64,000 bases of DNA from a virus. The notes beneath the pieces were generated by a model. It did not search any database. It was not told the DNA's origin and saw nothing but the letters and a program-made list of their open reading frames with translations. The stretch spans positions 85,136 to 149,135 of the IMG/VR virus record IMGVR_UViG_3300017727_001923. One strand, written 5' to 3'. Every line of letters begins with the position of its first letter. Positions within the stretch are counted from its first letter, which is position 1. The position numbers and the translations under genes were made by a program. This document shows positions 23,460-33,839 of this stretch, one piece after another.

Positions 23460-24472
23460 TGGCAATAAACCATCTACATGGCAAGAACGATACTCTGATT
23501 GATTTAAATAGGAGAGATATTACCTTTCCTAAAAATCAAATCCAAGAGGTTCTTCCTGAGTTCTTTAGAGGTACATATCCAAAACTCATAAGTCTTTTGG
23601 AGGAGTACTATCATTTTGAGACGGGGTCTGAGTCTCCTTCTCGTTTGATTAGTGAGTTGTTCCTTAACCGTGATATTACTCAGAATGATATAGAACTTTT
23701 GTCCTATATCGAAGATGAACTTTTATTGGGTCAATCTTTCTTTGAAGGATTTGCAGATAAAAGAGCTGCAGCAAAGTATTCAAATACATTATATCGTTCA
23801 AAAGGAACATTGTATTCAATACAACAATTCTTTAGAACATTCTTTTCCATTGACCCAGACGTAATCTATACTAAGAAAAATATATTTAAGGTTGGGGAAG
23901 AGGATTCTAAGATTGGTTTTAACTCTCAGAAGTTTATTACCGATAACAAATTATACCAGACTTTTGCACTACTTGTCAAGTCTGAAATTGCAGAAACAGA
24001 ATGGAAAGAACCATATAAGTTGTTCGTCCATCCTGCTGGCATGTTTGTTGGTAGTGAAGTGCAAATTGTATCTGTGGGAACAGATGAAATTACCGCTCCA
24101 TTAGTTCAACTTGAACCACCACCACCTATTACTATTGAAAATACAGGGTCGTTCAATGTGTTACCAACACTAGATTTAACTGCACTTGTTGATGACCTAT
24201 ATAGTGATTCAGATGGTATGTTAAGTAGAATTAATGCAGAACTTACTGATATCAGAGGGTTCAGACCAAATACTATACAGACTATTGAAAATCAGTATTC
24301 ATCATTAAGAGAAGCACAAACTGCAACATCTCCAACATTTGATGATTCTGACCAGTTTGAAACAAATGGTATGGATTTATCAAATCATTTCCATTGGGAA
24401 ACGATTGACCAAGAGAAACATATTTTTTATAGTGCAGATAGTGACCAATACCTAAAAAGTTTTACATTATAG
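23459..24472 (+). CDS. Short baseplate wedge protein, similar to gp7 C-terminal part
   Basis: 337 residues. LPEFFRGTYPKLISLLEEYY (about 31-50), the acidic segment DIELLSYIEDELLLGQSFFE and ADKRAAAKYSNTLYRSKGTL, followed by YSIQQFFRTFF, recall the region of T4 gp7 that packs against gp6 (there reading ADKRDAVARFF...STKG, from memory). T4 gp7 has 1032 residues, so most of it would be missing. The position directly after gp6 supports gp7. The second half (after about 200) is a Pro-containing beta region and a Ser/Thr-rich tail. Other reading: a marine-phage-specific wedge protein. Confidence 0.65.
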   Translation: MAINHLHGKNDTLIDLNRRDITFPKNQIQEVLPEFFRGTYPKLISLLEEYYHFETGSESPSRLISELFLNRDITQNDIELLSYIEDELLLGQSFFEGFADKRAAAKYSNTLYRSKGTLYSIQQFFRTFFSIDPDVIYTKKNIFKVGEEDSKIGFNSQKFITDNKLYQTFALLVKSEIAETEWKEPYKLFVHPAGMFVGSEVQIVSVGTDEITAPLVQLEPPPPITIENTGSFNVLPTLDLTALVDDLYSDSDGMLSRINAELTDIRGFRPNTIQTIENQYSSLREAQTATSPTFDDSDQFETNGMDLSNHFHWETIDQEKHIFYSADSDQYLKSFTL

Positions 24473-24483
24473 TGTAAAAGACT

Positions 24484-24491
24484 TATAAATA
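24484..24491 (+). promoter_or_regulatory. T4-type late promoter
   Basis: TATAAATA 22 bases before the fibre-like gene at 24514. Confidence 0.75.
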
Positions 24492-24513
24492 GATTAAACA
24501 GACGGATTATCAA

Positions 24514-25539
24514 ATGGCGAAACAAACACTAAACAGAGGAACTACAGCAAACGATGGTACAGGTGATACCTTACGTACTGCTGCTCAGAAAATAAATGAG
24601 AACTTTACAGAACTCTACACCTCTATTGGTGGAGATTCTGCTACTGCAAACGTAAAACTTGCAGCGGGGGGTGCAATCTTTGAAGGATTGGCAGTGAATG
24701 CCCACCAGACTATAGTTTCTCCAGTTGAACCAACACAAGATAATAACGTCTATATTCCAGATGACAGTGGAACATTAATATTAGACTCTTGTTCTCAGAC
24801 ATTATCTAACAAGACTATTCTTGTTCCGACAATGACAACACCTAAGATTCGAGATGCGAATGCAAGTCATACGTACAATGTAACCGTAGGTGATATAAGT
24901 GCAAATCGTAATATTGCGTTACCAGTCCTACAGAGTAATGATACATTTGTATTTGCAAATGCAACACAAACGTTACTCAACAAAACTATTGGTGGATTGA
25001 CAGTTAACAATCCTAAGTTTGGTGGTATCTCAGGCGGGTCTTTACTAGTAGATAGTGCAGACAACGAATATTTAAAATTTGTAAAGACCGCAAGTGCAGT
25101 TAACTTTGTTACTATGTCAAACAGTGCCACAGGTAACAGTCCATCTATTGATGTAGACGGTGGTGACGCTAACATTAGTCTTGAACTTGCTGCAAAAGGT
25201 ACTGGTGCGGTTGAAATTAAAAACAAACTTGTTCTTGAAAAAGGAACAGATGTTGCATCAACAACTGCTATTGATTTAAACGAACCATTAACAGTATTTA
25301 ATTCTGGTTCACAAATCCTTCCAACTATCGGAGATGGAACAATTCAAGGGGAAGTAAAATACTTCAGTAACGTTGGTGCGGGTGAAGCAAGACTTACTGT
25401 AGGTAATACTTCAAATATCCATGGTGTAAGTAATAATGGCCATATCTCTTTCGGAGAAGGTGACGGATGTATACTAGTATGGAACTCAACTAAAAGCAAA
25501 TGGTTTTTCGTGTCAAATAATGGCACAACAATAGGGTAA
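24514..25539 (+). CDS. Tail-fibre-like structural protein, 341 aa
   Basis: Begins with RGTTANDGTGDTLRTAAQKI and NENFTELYTSIGGD, a common anchor motif at the start of phage fibre and baseplate appendage proteins. A beta-rich body follows, with repeated QTLSNKTI / QTLLNKTIGGLT phrases. The end is GDGCILVWNSTKSKWFFVSN, like a small C-terminal tip. It sits between the gp7-like gene and gp8, so it probably attaches to the wedge. Receptor binding is possible but not shown. Confidence 0.75.
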   Translation: MAKQTLNRGTTANDGTGDTLRTAAQKINENFTELYTSIGGDSATANVKLAAGGAIFEGLAVNAHQTIVSPVEPTQDNNVYIPDDSGTLILDSCSQTLSNKTILVPTMTTPKIRDANASHTYNVTVGDISANRNIALPVLQSNDTFVFANATQTLLNKTIGGLTVNNPKFGGISGGSLLVDSADNEYLKFVKTASAVNFVTMSNSATGNSPSIDVDGGDANISLELAAKGTGAVEIKNKLVLEKGTDVASTTAIDLNEPLTVFNSGSQILPTIGDGTIQGEVKYFSNVGAGEARLTVGNTSNIHGVSNNGHISFGEGDGCILVWNSTKSKWFFVSNNGTTIG

Positions 25540-25544
25540 TTGAA

Positions 25545-26903
25545 ATGGCGATTATAACTCAAGATTTAAAGAAACAAGTATTAAAGGATATCAAATCAGA
25601 TTTTGATTCCGCAAGTGAAAATTACTTTGCAGTAATAGGTCGCTCTGAAGATTGGAACGATTCTGACGTTGCACCAACTGTAATAAGTTCTGCAAGAGAA
25701 GAAAGAAACTTCCGTCTTGGAATACAATCTGCAAAAAACATTATTGATTTATCCTTTGTTGTTCCCAGATATAACTGGTCTTCTGGTGCAATTTATTCTG
25801 CATATGACGATGCGTCAGTAGGATATCCTGCTCAGTCATACTATGTTATGAATGACAATAACCAAGTATACATGTGTATTCAACAATCTAGAAATGCGGC
25901 AGGACAAGCACAGACATCAACTGTTCAACCTACAGGTAATACAACGGGTGTTGCATTTGATACCGCAGACGGTTACATTTGGAAATTCTTATACTCTATC
26001 AGTGCTTTAGACGCAAACAAATACATCTCTGCAAACTATTTACCAATTAAATTACAGGGTGCAACTGACTCAGATTCACCCGCTGCTGACGTTGAACAAC
26101 TTGCAGTTCAGAATGCGGCAATTATAGGACAAATTACAGGTTATCAGGTTGATTCGGGTGGTAGTGGATATTCAAGCACACCAACAGTCAACGTAACAGG
26201 TAACGGAACAAAGGCAAAAGCAAACGCAACAATTTCTGGTGGACAAGTAGTTAAAGTAGAACTTATCGATAGTTCTGGTGCATACACATTAGGTTCAGGA
26301 TATGACTATGCAGATGTTACTATAACGGGTGGTGGAGCTCCAACTAAACCAGCCGCAGTTAGAGCAGTTATTAGTACTCCAATAGGACTTGGGGGAGACC
26401 CAAGAGATGACCTTCGTGCTACCTCAATTATGTTTAACGCAAAACCATCTGGTGCAGAAGGAAATGACTTTATTATTGGTAATGACTTCCGTCAAGTTGG
26501 TTTAATTAGAAATTTAAAAGATAGTGCGGGTACAGTAGACTTCACTGCCTCTACAGGTATTGGTCTAAAGAAACTAGTATTATCAAGTGTAACTCAAGGG
26601 TTTACCGCAGATAACCAGATATTAGGTTCAACTTCTGGAATCAAAGCATTGATTGATAAAGTAGACTCTTCTAATATATGGTATCACCAAACCGAAGAGA
26701 CTGGTTTCGGTAATTTTGGTTCAGGTGAGAACATATCAGAAACAAATGGTAATGGTGCGGGAGTTCTAAACGGTTCTTTCCATCCATATGTAAACCCAGA
26801 AATTGACACTTTCTCTGGAGAAGTACTCTACATAGATAACCGTGCAGCGGTTACTCGTAGTGCTGACCAGACTGAAGATATTAAAATCGTAATCCAAATT
26901 TAA
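25545..26903 (+). CDS. gp8: Baseplate wedge protein gp8
   Basis: 452 residues (T4: 334). The family pattern is visible: FDSASENYFAVIGRSEDWND, SFVVPRYNWSSGAIYSAYDD, SYYVMNDNNQVYMCIQQSRN and DGYIWKFLYSISALDANKY. gp8 is a dimeric wedge subunit that binds gp7. The C-terminal half is Gly-rich and contains a GYQVDSGGSGYSSTPTVNVT segment, a beta module typical of marine phage versions and absent from T4 gp8. Confidence 0.88.
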   Translation: MAIITQDLKKQVLKDIKSDFDSASENYFAVIGRSEDWNDSDVAPTVISSAREERNFRLGIQSAKNIIDLSFVVPRYNWSSGAIYSAYDDASVGYPAQSYYVMNDNNQVYMCIQQSRNAAGQAQTSTVQPTGNTTGVAFDTADGYIWKFLYSISALDANKYISANYLPIKLQGATDSDSPAADVEQLAVQNAAIIGQITGYQVDSGGSGYSSTPTVNVTGNGTKAKANATISGGQVVKVELIDSSGAYTLGSGYDYADVTITGGGAPTKPAAVRAVISTPIGLGGDPRDDLRATSIMFNAKPSGAEGNDFIIGNDFRQVGLIRNLKDSAGTVDFTASTGIGLKKLVLSSVTQGFTADNQILGSTSGIKALIDKVDSSNIWYHQTEETGFGNFGSGENISETNGNGAGVLNGSFHPYVNPEIDTFSGEVLYIDNRAAVTRSADQTEDIKIVIQI

Positions 26904-26912
26904 GGTATAGAC

Positions 26913-29900
26913 ATGCCAAAGACATTTACATCTAACGTATTCCAATCAACCTATAAGGATGATTTTAAGGACAGTGATAATTATCATCGTGTCCTTTTTA
27001 ACAGTGGTAGAGCGGTTCAAGCACGTGAACTTACTCAACTACAAACAATCATTCAAGAGGAAATCGGGAGATTTGGTCGGAACGTCTTTAAAGACGGTGC
27101 TGCCGTAAATCCAGGCGGCCCTCACGTCAATAGTGATTATGAATTTATTAAACTAGATACTTCAGTAAGAACTTTACCAGACGATACTTCTGTTTTAATA
27201 GGACTTGAGTTCACACATGCCGCAACAAGTACTGCTGCAAGAGTTCTAGAGGTCGTGACTGCTACAGGTTCAGACCCAGCAACACTATATGTTCAATACA
27301 CAAACACCTCTGGTGGTGACGTTGGAACAAACCCAGTTCGTATGCAATCGGGTGTAGATATCACAAGTGGTAGTTTTACATTTACAACACAATCAACAAA
27401 CACTATTGCAAACCCTGCTGTAGGACGTGGTTGTCAAGTATCAAATGCTGCGGGTGATTTCTTTACTCGTGGTCATTTTGTATTCGCTAAACCTCAATCA
27501 CTTATTATATCAAAATATACAAGATATCCTACTAAAGTTATTGGTTTTAAAGTAACAGAAGATATTATTACTGTTGCGGATACTAATGAATTGTATGATA
27601 ATCAGGGTGCAAATCCTAACCTATCTTCGCCTGGCGCTGATAGATACCGAATTAAACTTACTTTAACAACAAAAGATGACGTTGCCTCAGATGAAAACTT
27701 TGTCTTCTATTGTGATATTGTTGATGGTAATGTAGTTGACCAAGTAACTGGTGCAGATAATTACAATGCACCTAATACACTTGTTGCACAAAGAACAAAA
27801 GAAGAGAGTGGAGATTATATTGCAAAAGACTTCACTGTTGATTTCAGTGACTCAGCGACTAATCTAGTCGCATCTGTATCAGATGGTGTTGCATATGTAA
27901 ACGGACATCGTGGTGCAACAGAAAAACCTACACCTATTACTATTCCAAAACCAAGAACTGATGTAACTTTAGAGAATGAAGTAACTGGTATTAGTTATGG
28001 TCAATTTGTCTTATGTAGTGAACTAAAGGGCGACATTGGTTCATTGTTTAAGACAGTTAATCTATCAACATCTACTACTAATCCTGCTGCAAGTATTACA
28101 GGTACAGCAAGAGTTCGTTTTGTAGAAAAGAGTGGTGTTAATTTTAAAGTCTATCTATTTGATATCAAGATGAATAGTGGACAGTCTTTCCGAAATATTA
28201 AAACACTTGGTACTAGTACAACTAATAGAGCAATCCCTGTTTTTGAATCTAGTAAAGCAGTGATTAAGGATGCAACTAAAGTAAACTTAGTATATCCTCT
28301 TCCTAATCCAAGACCAAGAGCAATTACAGACGTTGACTTTGAAGTTCAAAGAGTTTCTGCTACGATTTCTAATTCTTCAAGTTCATTCTCTATGCCTAAC
28401 TTGACTGTGACTGGTGAAACCTATACCAATACAAGTGATTGGATTGTTATTAATGCATCTACTGGTGCTGTACAAACTGGTGCAACTTTTGGTACTTCTG
28501 GTACTACCTCTATGACTGTTAGTAATGTAGCATCTGCTAATGCTATCGTATATCATAAAATTAACAAAGCATCCCCAGTAGTTAGACCAAAGACATTAAC
28601 CGATGCAACTGCAACCGCAACATTATCAACCGATTCTTTAACTGGTGCAAAATATCTAGATTTAGGTAAAACTGATGTCTATAGTGTACAATCAATTAGA
28701 CTAACTAATTCTGGTGGTACAGATATCTCTCATCAATTTACTGTTGATGATGGTCAACGAGCAGGATTCTATGGTAATGGTCGATTAGTATTAAATGGTG
28801 GAGAGACTCAAAACGGAACAGTTTACTGTGCATTTAAACATTTTGTTCATGGTAATGGAGATTACTTCTCAGTTAACTCTTACGAAGGTAAGGTTGATTA
28901 TGACAAGATACCCGCATTCAAAGTCGGGCCTAGAACATCCGTAAACTTACGTGACGTAATTGATTTCCGTTCTGCGGTAAACTCTAGTAATGTATTTACT
29001 ACTTCATCACAAAATGAAATCCCTGCTAATGGTGATATCTTCCAAGGTGACGTAACATATTATGTCCCTCGTTCAGATAAAATCGTAGTTACCGAACAAG
29101 GTGAAGTTAAAAATATTTTAGGTGAAGCAGGATTTTCTTCTCAGATTCCCGCAACCCCATCAAATACTCTAGGTCTTTTTGAACTAGAACATAACGCATA
29201 TGGTCTAAATGACTCTGACGTAGTTGTAACTCCTCTCAAAGCGAAAGGATTTACAATGAAAGATATCTCTGAACTAGAGAATAGAATTGATAAGTTAGAA
29301 GAAGTAACAACTTTAAGTATGTTAGAACTTGATACATCTTCACTCTTAGTTCTTGATTCTGCTGGAAACTCTAGAATGAAATCAGGTTTCTTCGTAGATA
29401 ACTTTGCAAATAGAAGTTTCTCAGACGCAGAAAACTCAGAATATCGTGCTGCTATTGACCCAACTAAAGGTTTACTTTCATGTGCAACCTTTGAAGATAA
29501 CGTTGGACTTGTATATGACAGTGCCGCATCATCAAACACTATTCTTAAAGGTGATACGATATTCCTTAATTATACACATGTTGAATCAATAAGTCAACCA
29601 GTAATTTCTGGAACAGAGAACGTTAACCCATTCGCAGTTATTACTGGAGAAGGAAATCTTACTCTATCTCCAGCTTCAGATGAATGGTTTCAAACAGCAT
29701 ACAAACCCGCAAATGTAATTAACAAAACTGCGGAAGAACAACTAGGTGACCTAAACGAAGGTAATCTTGCAGTAGGTACTGCACAACAACGTGGATTCGC
29801 TGGCGGTAGTGGTGCATGGATGTGGTCTGGAGCGCCTTTTATTCCATTAATAGGATTCGGTGAATTCGGTATTGGTGGTGGCGGTGGTGGTATCGGCAAC

Positions 29901-32111
29901 CTCTTTGGAGGATGGAGAGGAGCGGGTCAGTGGAACTGGTCTGGTCTAAACACCCAAAGAAGTTCAAACGGTATAAACCGAACTGGTGTGTCTACAACAA
30001 ACGATGGTACATTTACTAGTAGAACTTCAAGTTTTAGTCAAAATGTAGTTGTTGGTAATAGAACAGTTCGTAAGATTGTTGGTGATAAAACTGTATCATT
30101 AACATTCCTTCCTTTCATTCGTTCTCGTGAGGTATCTTTCCGTGCAGAAGGTTTAAGACCTAACACTAGATACTTCCCATTCTTTGATGGTACAGATGTT
30201 GCAACTTTCTGTAAAGAAAAAGCATTCCAAAGACATGCAAGCGGAACGTTCCTAAGTGGTAAAGAAAATAGATTAGCTACTACTCACCCAGAGGGTTCTT
30301 CGAATTTAATATCTAACTCGAATGGTGAAATTGAAGGTTCATTCTTTATTCCGTCAAGTGAAACAAATCGTTTCCGTGCGGGAACAAGAGAATTTAAACT
30401 ACTTGATATTAGTAAGAATGATGATGACGCTGCTTTATCACATGCATCAAATAACTATGTTGCTCAAGGTACATTGGATACTAGACAAGAGACTATTACA
30501 TCTACTCGTATTACTCAGAAGATAACTCGTAGATGGACAGAGACTACACGTGTCCGTAATCGTGACCCTCTTGCACAATCATTCACAGTAACAAAACCAT
30601 CTGGAATGTTTGTAACTAAGGTTCAGACTTATTTTCAAAGCAAGGATACAAGTATTCCTGTTGAATTACAGATTCGTCCTATGGTAAATGGCGCTCCATC
30701 TTCTACAGAGATTATTGGTAATGCGTCTAAGTTCTTGAACCCAAGTGCGGTAAATCTTCCTGCTTCTCAAACACAAGCTGCGGTCTTAAATGCACCCACT
30801 ACATTTGAGTTTGATGAACCAATCTTCTTGAATCCAGAAACGGATTATTGTATTGTTCTTCTTGCAGAATCAATTGATTATAATGCTTATGTCGCAGAGA
30901 CTTATGCATTTGAACTTGGTTCTACAGAGAAACGTATTTCACGTCAACCATCTATGGGGTCATTATTTAAATCTCAGAATGGTAAGACATGGGAGCCAGA
31001 CCAAACAAAAGACCTTGCATTTAAAATCTTCACTGCTGACTTTGATACTGCGGGTGGTTATGCAGTGTTTGAAAACGCTGCTCTTGAAAAAGAATCAATT
31101 TCAAGTAATCCATTCTTTACAACATCATCCGATGCGACAGTTACTATGTTATTCCCGAACCACGGTTATGATGTAAGTGATACTATCACAATTTCAGGTG
31201 CTGTTGGTGGTAATGGATTGTCTGCGGGTAATATAAACGGTAACAGAACTGTTACTCACGCAGATGGATTTGGTATTAAGTTTGAAGCGGGTAGTAATGC
31301 AAATGCGGGTGGTAGAGTTGGTGGAGATGCAGTTAAGGCAGATAGACAGGTTCTATTCGATACTGTTGTTCCAGAATTTACAACATTACAACCCGATGAC
31401 ACAAATATAACATATAATGTTAAATTTACTTCTGGTAAATCATTTGCTTCTATTGGTCAAACAAGATATCAAAAAGATATTACATACTCTTCTGAGATTC
31501 GTATTGGAGATGAAAACTATTTCACAACTCCAAGACTTATTGCTAAGACTGCAAACGAGTCTGTTGAACTAGGTTCAGGGGTTAAGTCTGCAACATTTAA
31601 AGTTAACATGACAACAGTCCGTGGAGATGTTTCTCCATTGGTTGATGCACAAAGAGTATCACTCAAAACTACAAACAATATTATTGATAATCAAGCAGCG
31701 GCTACTGCTGCGGGATTCAATGTTCCGTTGAACTATGTTGCAGAAACAACAGCGTTTGGTGGTTCATCACTTGCAAAACACATGACTACAGTCGGTGTTC
31801 TTGAAGAACCCGCTGTTGGTTTAAAACTAATAATTGGTTGTCTAAGACCAGTTGGTTCAGACTTTGATTTATATTGGAGAGTTGCACAAGATGGTGACAA
31901 CATCTTTGATATAGATTGGACACTAGAATCACCAGAACAAACGATTGCTGCTGATGAAAGAAACTTCCGTGATTATCGTTTCCTAATTGGTGGAGACGGT
32001 GGAGATGTTGATGCATTCTCGCAATATCAATTTAAGATTGTAATGCGTACTAATAACTCTGCAAAAGTTCCTTTCTTCAAGGACTTACGTGCAATTGCAA
32101 TGGCAACATAA
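26913..32111 (+). CDS. Giant virion structural protein with DUF4815-like N terminus, 1732 aa
   Basis: The N terminus has YHRVLFNSGRAVQARELTQL, QTIIQEEIGRFGRNVFKDGA and AVNPGG, the motif I know from DUF4815 fibre and baseplate proteins. The rest is long and beta-rich. It has a coiled-coil-like segment around 785-800 (ISELENRIDKLEEVTTLSML) and a striking Gly/Trp-rich patch at about 965-1015 (FGIGGGGGGIGNLFGGWRGA). A C-terminal region with carbohydrate-binding-like jelly-roll spacing follows (residues 1240-1350). In marine T4-like phages such a protein follows gp8 and probably replaces gp10-type appendage proteins. The exact role is inferred. It overlaps the next gene by one base. Confidence 0.75.
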   Translation: MPKTFTSNVFQSTYKDDFKDSDNYHRVLFNSGRAVQARELTQLQTIIQEEIGRFGRNVFKDGAAVNPGGPHVNSDYEFIKLDTSVRTLPDDTSVLIGLEFTHAATSTAARVLEVVTATGSDPATLYVQYTNTSGGDVGTNPVRMQSGVDITSGSFTFTTQSTNTIANPAVGRGCQVSNAAGDFFTRGHFVFAKPQSLIISKYTRYPTKVIGFKVTEDIITVADTNELYDNQGANPNLSSPGADRYRIKLTLTTKDDVASDENFVFYCDIVDGNVVDQVTGADNYNAPNTLVAQRTKEESGDYIAKDFTVDFSDSATNLVASVSDGVAYVNGHRGATEKPTPITIPKPRTDVTLENEVTGISYGQFVLCSELKGDIGSLFKTVNLSTSTTNPAASITGTARVRFVEKSGVNFKVYLFDIKMNSGQSFRNIKTLGTSTTNRAIPVFESSKAVIKDATKVNLVYPLPNPRPRAITDVDFEVQRVSATISNSSSSFSMPNLTVTGETYTNTSDWIVINASTGAVQTGATFGTSGTTSMTVSNVASANAIVYHKINKASPVVRPKTLTDATATATLSTDSLTGAKYLDLGKTDVYSVQSIRLTNSGGTDISHQFTVDDGQRAGFYGNGRLVLNGGETQNGTVYCAFKHFVHGNGDYFSVNSYEGKVDYDKIPAFKVGPRTSVNLRDVIDFRSAVNSSNVFTTSSQNEIPANGDIFQGDVTYYVPRSDKIVVTEQGEVKNILGEAGFSSQIPATPSNTLGLFELEHNAYGLNDSDVVVTPLKAKGFTMKDISELENRIDKLEEVTTLSMLELDTSSLLVLDSAGNSRMKSGFFVDNFANRSFSDAENSEYRAAIDPTKGLLSCATFEDNVGLVYDSAASSNTILKGDTIFLNYTHVESISQPVISGTENVNPFAVITGEGNLTLSPASDEWFQTAYKPANVINKTAEEQLGDLNEGNLAVGTAQQRGFAGGSGAWMWSGAPFIPLIGFGEFGIGGGGGGIGNLFGGWRGAGQWNWSGLNTQRSSNGINRTGVSTTNDGTFTSRTSSFSQNVVVGNRTVRKIVGDKTVSLTFLPFIRSREVSFRAEGLRPNTRYFPFFDGTDVATFCKEKAFQRHASGTFLSGKENRLATTHPEGSSNLISNSNGEIEGSFFIPSSETNRFRAGTREFKLLDISKNDDDAALSHASNNYVAQGTLDTRQETITSTRITQKITRRWTETTRVRNRDPLAQSFTVTKPSGMFVTKVQTYFQSKDTSIPVELQIRPMVNGAPSSTEIIGNASKFLNPSAVNLPASQTQAAVLNAPTTFEFDEPIFLNPETDYCIVLLAESIDYNAYVAETYAFELGSTEKRISRQPSMGSLFKSQNGKTWEPDQTKDLAFKIFTADFDTAGGYAVFENAALEKESISSNPFFTTSSDATVTMLFPNHGYDVSDTITISGAVGGNGLSAGNINGNRTVTHADGFGIKFEAGSNANAGGRVGGDAVKADRQVLFDTVVPEFTTLQPDDTNITYNVKFTSGKSFASIGQTRYQKDITYSSEIRIGDENYFTTPRLIAKTANESVELGSGVKSATFKVNMTTVRGDVSPLVDAQRVSLKTTNNIIDNQAAATAAGFNVPLNYVAETTAFGGSSLAKHMTTVGVLEEPAVGLKLIIGCLRPVGSDFDLYWRVAQDGDNIFDIDWTLESPEQTIAADERNFRDYRFLIGGDGGDVDAFSQYQFKIVMRTNNSAKVPFFKDLRAIAMAT

Positions 32112-32317
32112 TGAAATCGTATGTTGCTATAGAAGGAAATTCATCTTTAGCAAGAGACCCAAATTCGGGGACAATTGTTAATATAAATAAAGATGAGATA
32201 AGTAAAGCTCGTTTATTAAAAACGAAAAGAAAAGAACAAGAAAGAGAGTTTGATGATTTAAAGAATGAAGTAAGTGAAGTTAAAGAACTCCTTAACAAAC
32301 TAATAGAGAAACTGTAA
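32111..32317 (+). CDS. Small coiled-coil protein near fibre genes, 68 aa
   Basis: The N terminus SYVAIEGNSSLARDPNSGTI is followed by a highly charged heptad-like helix (KEQEREFDDLKNEVSEVKEL, then LNKLIEKL). Similar small proteins with an RDPNSGAI motif stand beside fibre genes in many T4-like phages. Their role is not known to me, and a fibre assembly or linker function is plausible. One-base overlaps on both sides couple it to the giant protein and the next fibre. Confidence 0.75.
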   Translation: MKSYVAIEGNSSLARDPNSGTIVNINKDEISKARLLKTKRKEQEREFDDLKNEVSEVKELLNKLIEKL

Positions 32318-33822
32318 TGGCTACCGCAAAACCGACAATTACAACGATTAATGATACGTTCACTACGTTGGTTACTAATACCAACACTGTCTCATTAGAC
32401 TTAGGTGCAACTGGTCGATTAAACACGAATCAGGACTCTAGTGCCGTTGCAGCTATTAATGAACTGGAACTAGGTATTCGTGGTACTTCGAATGACTTAG
32501 TTGCAACTGATTTATCACAAGCAGGAATTACTGCAAATAACGTTGTGTCTGCACTAGTAGAACACGATGTAGATATGCATGGTTCTGGAGGTGGTAATGC
32601 CGCTTCTGATTTAACAACAAATGCAAATGATATTGTATCTGGTGTTAATGAACTAGAAGTTGCTATTCGTGGAACTGATAATGGACTAGTCGCTAATATC
32701 CTATCAACCACTGCAACTAACTTAGTTACTGGTATTGGTGAACTTGACTCTGATATTGGTGCAAGACCACACACAAATCTTACAACTGGTGCAAAGAATC
32801 TTACTGCTGCTATCAACGAACTTGAAGCAGACATATTTAACGCAGAGGGTGGAACTAAAAGAACTCTTGCGTCCCTTGGTACAACCGATAAAACTGGTAT
32901 CGTTGATGCAATCAATGAACTAGAAACTGCAATCCGTGGTACTACAGCAAATTACACTATTAGTACTACTAGTAACGATTTAGTAGGTGCGGTAAACGAA
33001 CTTGATACATTGCAAGGTAATGTTTCAATGGGAACAAGTGCATCTACTGTTACAGGTGCAATTAAAGAACATGATGATGAGTTAGGTACAATTACTGCTC
33101 TTGCAATGGGTACAACTGCATCTACAGTATCTACTGCGATTGCAGAACTAGAAGTAGAGATTGATACACTTAATACAAAAGTCGAACCCGCCCAAGCATT
33201 AACAACTACTGCAACTACATTATCAGATGCAGTAAATGAACTTGATGCACTACAGGGTGACAGTGCAATGGGTACAACTGCAACTACCGTTACAGGTGCG
33301 ATTGCAGAACTAGAAACAGAGATTGACACACTCAATACCTTTGTTGAACCTACACAATCATTGACTACTACTGCAACAACTGTTGCGGATGCAATCAACG
33401 AACACGATGCAGAGATTGGTGCTGCCTCTCTCAACACATCTGCTACCACATTACGTGGTGCAATCAATGAACTACATACAGAGGTTGGTGCTGCAATTGG
33501 GGCAACTCATAACACAACCACTGGTAATATTGGTTCATCATTAAACTTACTAGATAGTGCAGTTGGTAACCTTGATGGTTTAAATGCTACCGATGTTCCT
33601 GCTGCGGGTCATAATAACTTAGTATCCGCTATCAACGAAGTTGCTGCAAGAGTAACTGGACTTGATGCTTCTGGTGCTGAGGTTGATTCTAGAATCGGGT
33701 CGTTATCAAATCTACACGCTGCTTTCACAGGAACAGAAGATGACAGTATAGTGAATGCTATTAATGCATTAAGGGGTGATATTCCACTTATATTCGATGA
33801 GAATGGAACACAACTTAATTAA
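32317..33822 (+). CDS. Fibre shaft protein with repeated AINELE coiled-coil units, 501 aa
   Basis: The chain is built from more than ten imperfect copies of a 20-35-residue unit ending in [AVG]-[IV]-[NA]-E-[LH]-[ED], for example AAINELELGIRGTSNDL, DAINELETAIRGTTANY and GAIAELETEIDTLNTFVEP. These give short helices, probably a trimeric coiled-coil shaft broken by Thr/Ala-rich turns. The last 100 residues differ and may form the tip. It is most likely a tail or whisker fibre. No chaperone gene of the classic T4 type is seen nearby. Confidence 0.7.
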   Translation: MATAKPTITTINDTFTTLVTNTNTVSLDLGATGRLNTNQDSSAVAAINELELGIRGTSNDLVATDLSQAGITANNVVSALVEHDVDMHGSGGGNAASDLTTNANDIVSGVNELEVAIRGTDNGLVANILSTTATNLVTGIGELDSDIGARPHTNLTTGAKNLTAAINELEADIFNAEGGTKRTLASLGTTDKTGIVDAINELETAIRGTTANYTISTTSNDLVGAVNELDTLQGNVSMGTSASTVTGAIKEHDDELGTITALAMGTTASTVSTAIAELEVEIDTLNTKVEPAQALTTTATTLSDAVNELDALQGDSAMGTTATTVTGAIAELETEIDTLNTFVEPTQSLTTTATTVADAINEHDAEIGAASLNTSATTLRGAINELHTEVGAAIGATHNTTTGNIGSSLNLLDSAVGNLDGLNATDVPAAGHNNLVSAINEVAARVTGLDASGAEVDSRIGSLSNLHAAFTGTEDDSIVNAINALRGDIPLIFDENGTQLN

Positions 33823-33839
33823 TTGGAGAAAGTGCGAAC

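Noticed and set aside
32430-33467. Two antisense frames of 161 and 171 codons opposite the AINELE repeat gene
   Set aside because: Their repeating Ser/Val/Ala pattern mirrors the sense repeats. Open antisense frames are a by-product of biased codon use.
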